Source of the DNA: Alphaproteobacteria bacterium
GTDB lineage: Bacteria > Pseudomonadota > Alphaproteobacteria > Sphingomonadales > Sphingomonadaceae
NCBI GenBank assembly: GCA_018830415.1
Contig: JAHJSJ010000217.1
Coordinates: 1-5,929, forward strand
Direction of reading: 5' to 3'
Length of the DNA: 5,929 bases
Shown here piece after piece: positions 4,462 to 5,929 of the stretch (positions are counted from its first letter, which is position 1; each line of letters starts with the position of its first letter). Both the position numbers and the translations under genes were made by a program. The notes beneath the pieces were generated by a model. The model was not told the DNA's origin and did not search any database. It saw nothing but the letters and a program-made list of their open reading frames with translations.

Positions 4462-5847
4462 ATGACCCAACTCGTATGGCTGCGGCGCGATTTGCGCCTT
4501 GCCGATAACCCAGCGCTCTATCACGCCGCCAAGGCCGGGCCGGTGGTGTGCGTCTATGTGCTCGATGATGACGCGCCGAGGCACCACGCCTATGGCGGCG
4601 CGTCGCGCTGGTGGCTGCATCATTCGCTGGCGAGCCTTGCCCGCAGCCTTGAAGCACGTGGGAGCAAGCTGATCCTGCGGCGCGGCGATGCGGTGGAACA
4701 GCTTTGCAAAGTCGCCGAGGAAATCGGCGCGGCCACCATCCACGCCAATCGCCATTACGAACCGTGGTGGAGGAAAGCACAAGGGCGGCTGGCCGAACGC
4801 CTCAACCTGCAACTTTACGACGGCAGTTATCTGATGCCGCCGGGCAGCATCACCACTGGGACGGGCGGGCAGTACAAGATTTACACCCCGTTCAGCCGTG
4901 CGGTGCGCGCAGAGTTCCCCCCGCGCGATGAATTGCCCGCGCCCGAAACACTGAGCGCGCCGGATAACTGGCCCGCGTCCGACGACCTCGCATCATGGAA
5001 CCTGCTCCCGACCAAGCCCGACTGGGCGGGGGGGATGCGCGATTTCTGGCAGGTGGGAGAGGCCGCCGCGCAAGAACGCCTCAACTGGTGGGAAACCCAC
5101 GTCGACGATTACGACGACAAGCGCAATTTCCCGAGCGTCGACAAAGTCTCACGCCTCTCCCCCCACCTGCATTTCGGCGAGATTTCGCCCGTTCAGGTGT
5201 GGCACCGCTTTCAACACAAGCGCTCGGATGGCTGGCGCACTTTTGAAGGCGAACTGATCTGGCGCGACTATGCACAGAACGCGATCCTGCAATTCCCCGC
5301 CTATGCCACCCAGAACTACCGCGAGGATTTCGACCGCTTCCCGTGGCGCGACCCCTCGACGGACGACGCTGCTGCCCGCGACCTCAAAGCGTGGAAGGAA
5401 GGCCGCACCGGATACCCGATCGTCGATGCCGGGATGCGCCAATTGTGGCAGACCGGGTGGATGCACAACCGCGTGCGGATGATCACTGCCAGCTTCCTGA
5501 TCAAGCACCTGCTGATCGACTGGCGCGCAGGGGAAAAGTGGTTCTGGGATACGCTGGTCGATGCCGATTATGCCTCCAATGGCACCAACTGGCAGTGGAC
5601 GGCGGGGACGGGCGTGGATTCCAATATGTTCAGCCGGATCATGGCCCCGCTGACCCAATCGGAGAAGTTCGATGCGGCGCGTTATATCCGCGAATATGTG
5701 CCGGAACTCACCGCGCTGGATGCGCCCTATATCCACGATCCCGAAGAGTTTGGAAGGCGACCGGCGGGCTATCCGCGCAAGATTATCGCGCACCGCGCCG
5801 CGCGCGAACGGGCGCTGGCGGCGTTGCAGGCGATGAAGGGCGGGTGA
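4462..5847 (+). CDS. phrB: Deoxyribodipyrimidine photolyase (class I CPD type)
   Basis: A 461-residue flavoprotein that uses blue/near-UV light to split cyclobutane pyrimidine dimers in DNA. Residues 1 to about 130 form the antenna-binding alpha/beta domain (LVWLRRDLRLADNPAL at 4-19; NRHYEPWWRKAQ at 96-107). The helical FAD domain follows: KVSRLSPHLHFGEISP (228-243) and ELIWRDY (264-270, with E264 and W267 in the dimer-binding region), then TGYPIVDAGMRQLWQTGWMH (316-335) and NRVRMITASFLIKHLLIDW (336-354). By my alignment to E. coli PhrB, the electron-transfer tryptophans W306/W359/W382 correspond to W295, W354 and W377, and the flavin-facing N378 to N373, a photolyase rather than cryptochrome feature. 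Length is typical (E. coli 472). The ATG gives the usual MTQLVWLRRDLRL start; the ribosome site is weak (GAAAGA). The segment after WQW (SNMFSRIMAP) differs from the APYFRIFNP of E. coli, marking a subgroup. A cryptochrome-like role is less likely. Confidence 0.94.
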   Translation: MTQLVWLRRDLRLADNPALYHAAKAGPVVCVYVLDDDAPRHHAYGGASRWWLHHSLASLARSLEARGSKLILRRGDAVEQLCKVAEEIGAATIHANRHYEPWWRKAQGRLAERLNLQLYDGSYLMPPGSITTGTGGQYKIYTPFSRAVRAEFPPRDELPAPETLSAPDNWPASDDLASWNLLPTKPDWAGGMRDFWQVGEAAAQERLNWWETHVDDYDDKRNFPSVDKVSRLSPHLHFGEISPVQVWHRFQHKRSDGWRTFEGELIWRDYAQNAILQFPAYATQNYREDFDRFPWRDPSTDDAAARDLKAWKEGRTGYPIVDAGMRQLWQTGWMHNRVRMITASFLIKHLLIDWRAGEKWFWDTLVDADYASNGTNWQWTAGTGVDSNMFSRIMAPLTQSEKFDAARYIREYVPELTALDAPYIHDPEEFGRRPAGYPRKIIAHRAARERALAALQAMKGG

Positions 5848-5929
5848 GGGGGGAGAAAGCCCCACAGGGCTTGCCCACGCCGCCGCTACCCGCCTATGCA
5901 CCGCGTATAAATGCATGAAAGGGATATGA
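5848..5929 (+). other. Tail of the window after the photolyase
   Basis: These 82 bp contain the short hairpin at 5857-5872 and an AT-rich TATAAAT (5906-5912) that looks like a -10 element but has no -35 at a normal distance. An ATG at 5911 stays open to the window edge (six codons, MHERDM), and another ATG is at 5926 with GGG too close upstream. Either could start the next gene, but too little is visible to call one. Confidence 0.3.
5857..5872 (+). terminator. Short hairpin after the photolyase, weak terminator candidate
   Basis: AAGCCC (5857-5862) pairs with GGGCTT (5867-5872) around a 4-nt CACA loop, beginning 9 bp after the photolyase stop. The stem is only 6 bp and no T-run follows, so it is not a standard intrinsic terminator. 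It may still slow the polymerase or protect the 3' end. Confidence 0.25.

Noticed and set aside
4024..4812. Minus-strand open frame spanning the end of the DUF457 gene, the palindrome and the photolyase start
   Set aside because: Its peptides over the repeat (RHCEEPKATRQSR, LRCARNDE) are the familiar false translation of this repeat type; the rest is antisense to real genes.
5871..5911. TTGCCC and TATAAA near the window end as a promoter for a next gene
   Set aside because: They are 29 bp apart, too far for a sigma-70 promoter, and the next gene is not visible.
5149..5916. Long open frame on the minus strand opposite the photolyase (255 codons)
   Set aside because: Same reason: a mirror of a well-supported gene, with no family resemblance.

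Overview
The window reads as ordinary chromosome from a GC-rich alphaproteobacterium, most likely a sphingomonad of the Erythrobacter/Sphingomonas type. That placement is an inference from three things: strongly GC-rich third codon positions, the protein sequences as I remember the families (IMP dehydrogenase tail, RsmB/NOP methyltransferase, RppH, DUF457 membrane protein, photolyase), and a palindromic repeat starting CGTCATTGCGAG that is common in such genomes. I see no mobile element gene, RNA gene, CRISPR array, phage gene or defence system.

Layout. Bases 1-71 are the last codons of an IMP dehydrogenase gene (guaB). After 24 bp comes an RsmB/NOP-family rRNA cytosine-C5 methyltransferase (96-1277, +). 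Next is a small exported tetratricopeptide-repeat protein (1340-1840, +). It runs head-on, with only 4 bp between stop codons, into a two-gene minus-strand unit. That unit consists of a hormone-sensitive-lipase-family esterase (2321-3286) whose stop overlaps the start of the RNA pyrophosphohydrolase gene rppH (1845-2324) as ATGA. A 110-bp divergent spacer (3287-3396) separates it from a plus-strand pair: a DUF457/YdjM-type membrane metal-dependent hydrolase (3397-4356) and a class I photolyase (4462-5847). The 105-bp gap inside that pair is almost filled by an imperfect palindrome (4358-4444). The last 82 bp hold only a short hairpin and possibly the start of a further gene.

How the genes fit together. 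This is mainly a housekeeping neighbourhood: guanine nucleotide synthesis, rRNA modification, mRNA 5'-end processing and light-driven DNA repair, plus an exported TPR protein, an esterase and a membrane hydrolase of unknown substrate. The genes do not form one pathway. The tightest functional link suggested by layout is esterase-rppH, which are probably translationally coupled. The most noteworthy non-coding signals are the palindrome before the photolyase and a possible EcfG-type (general stress response) promoter at its left edge. Both are moderate to weak claims. I did not find a convincing undescribed system here.
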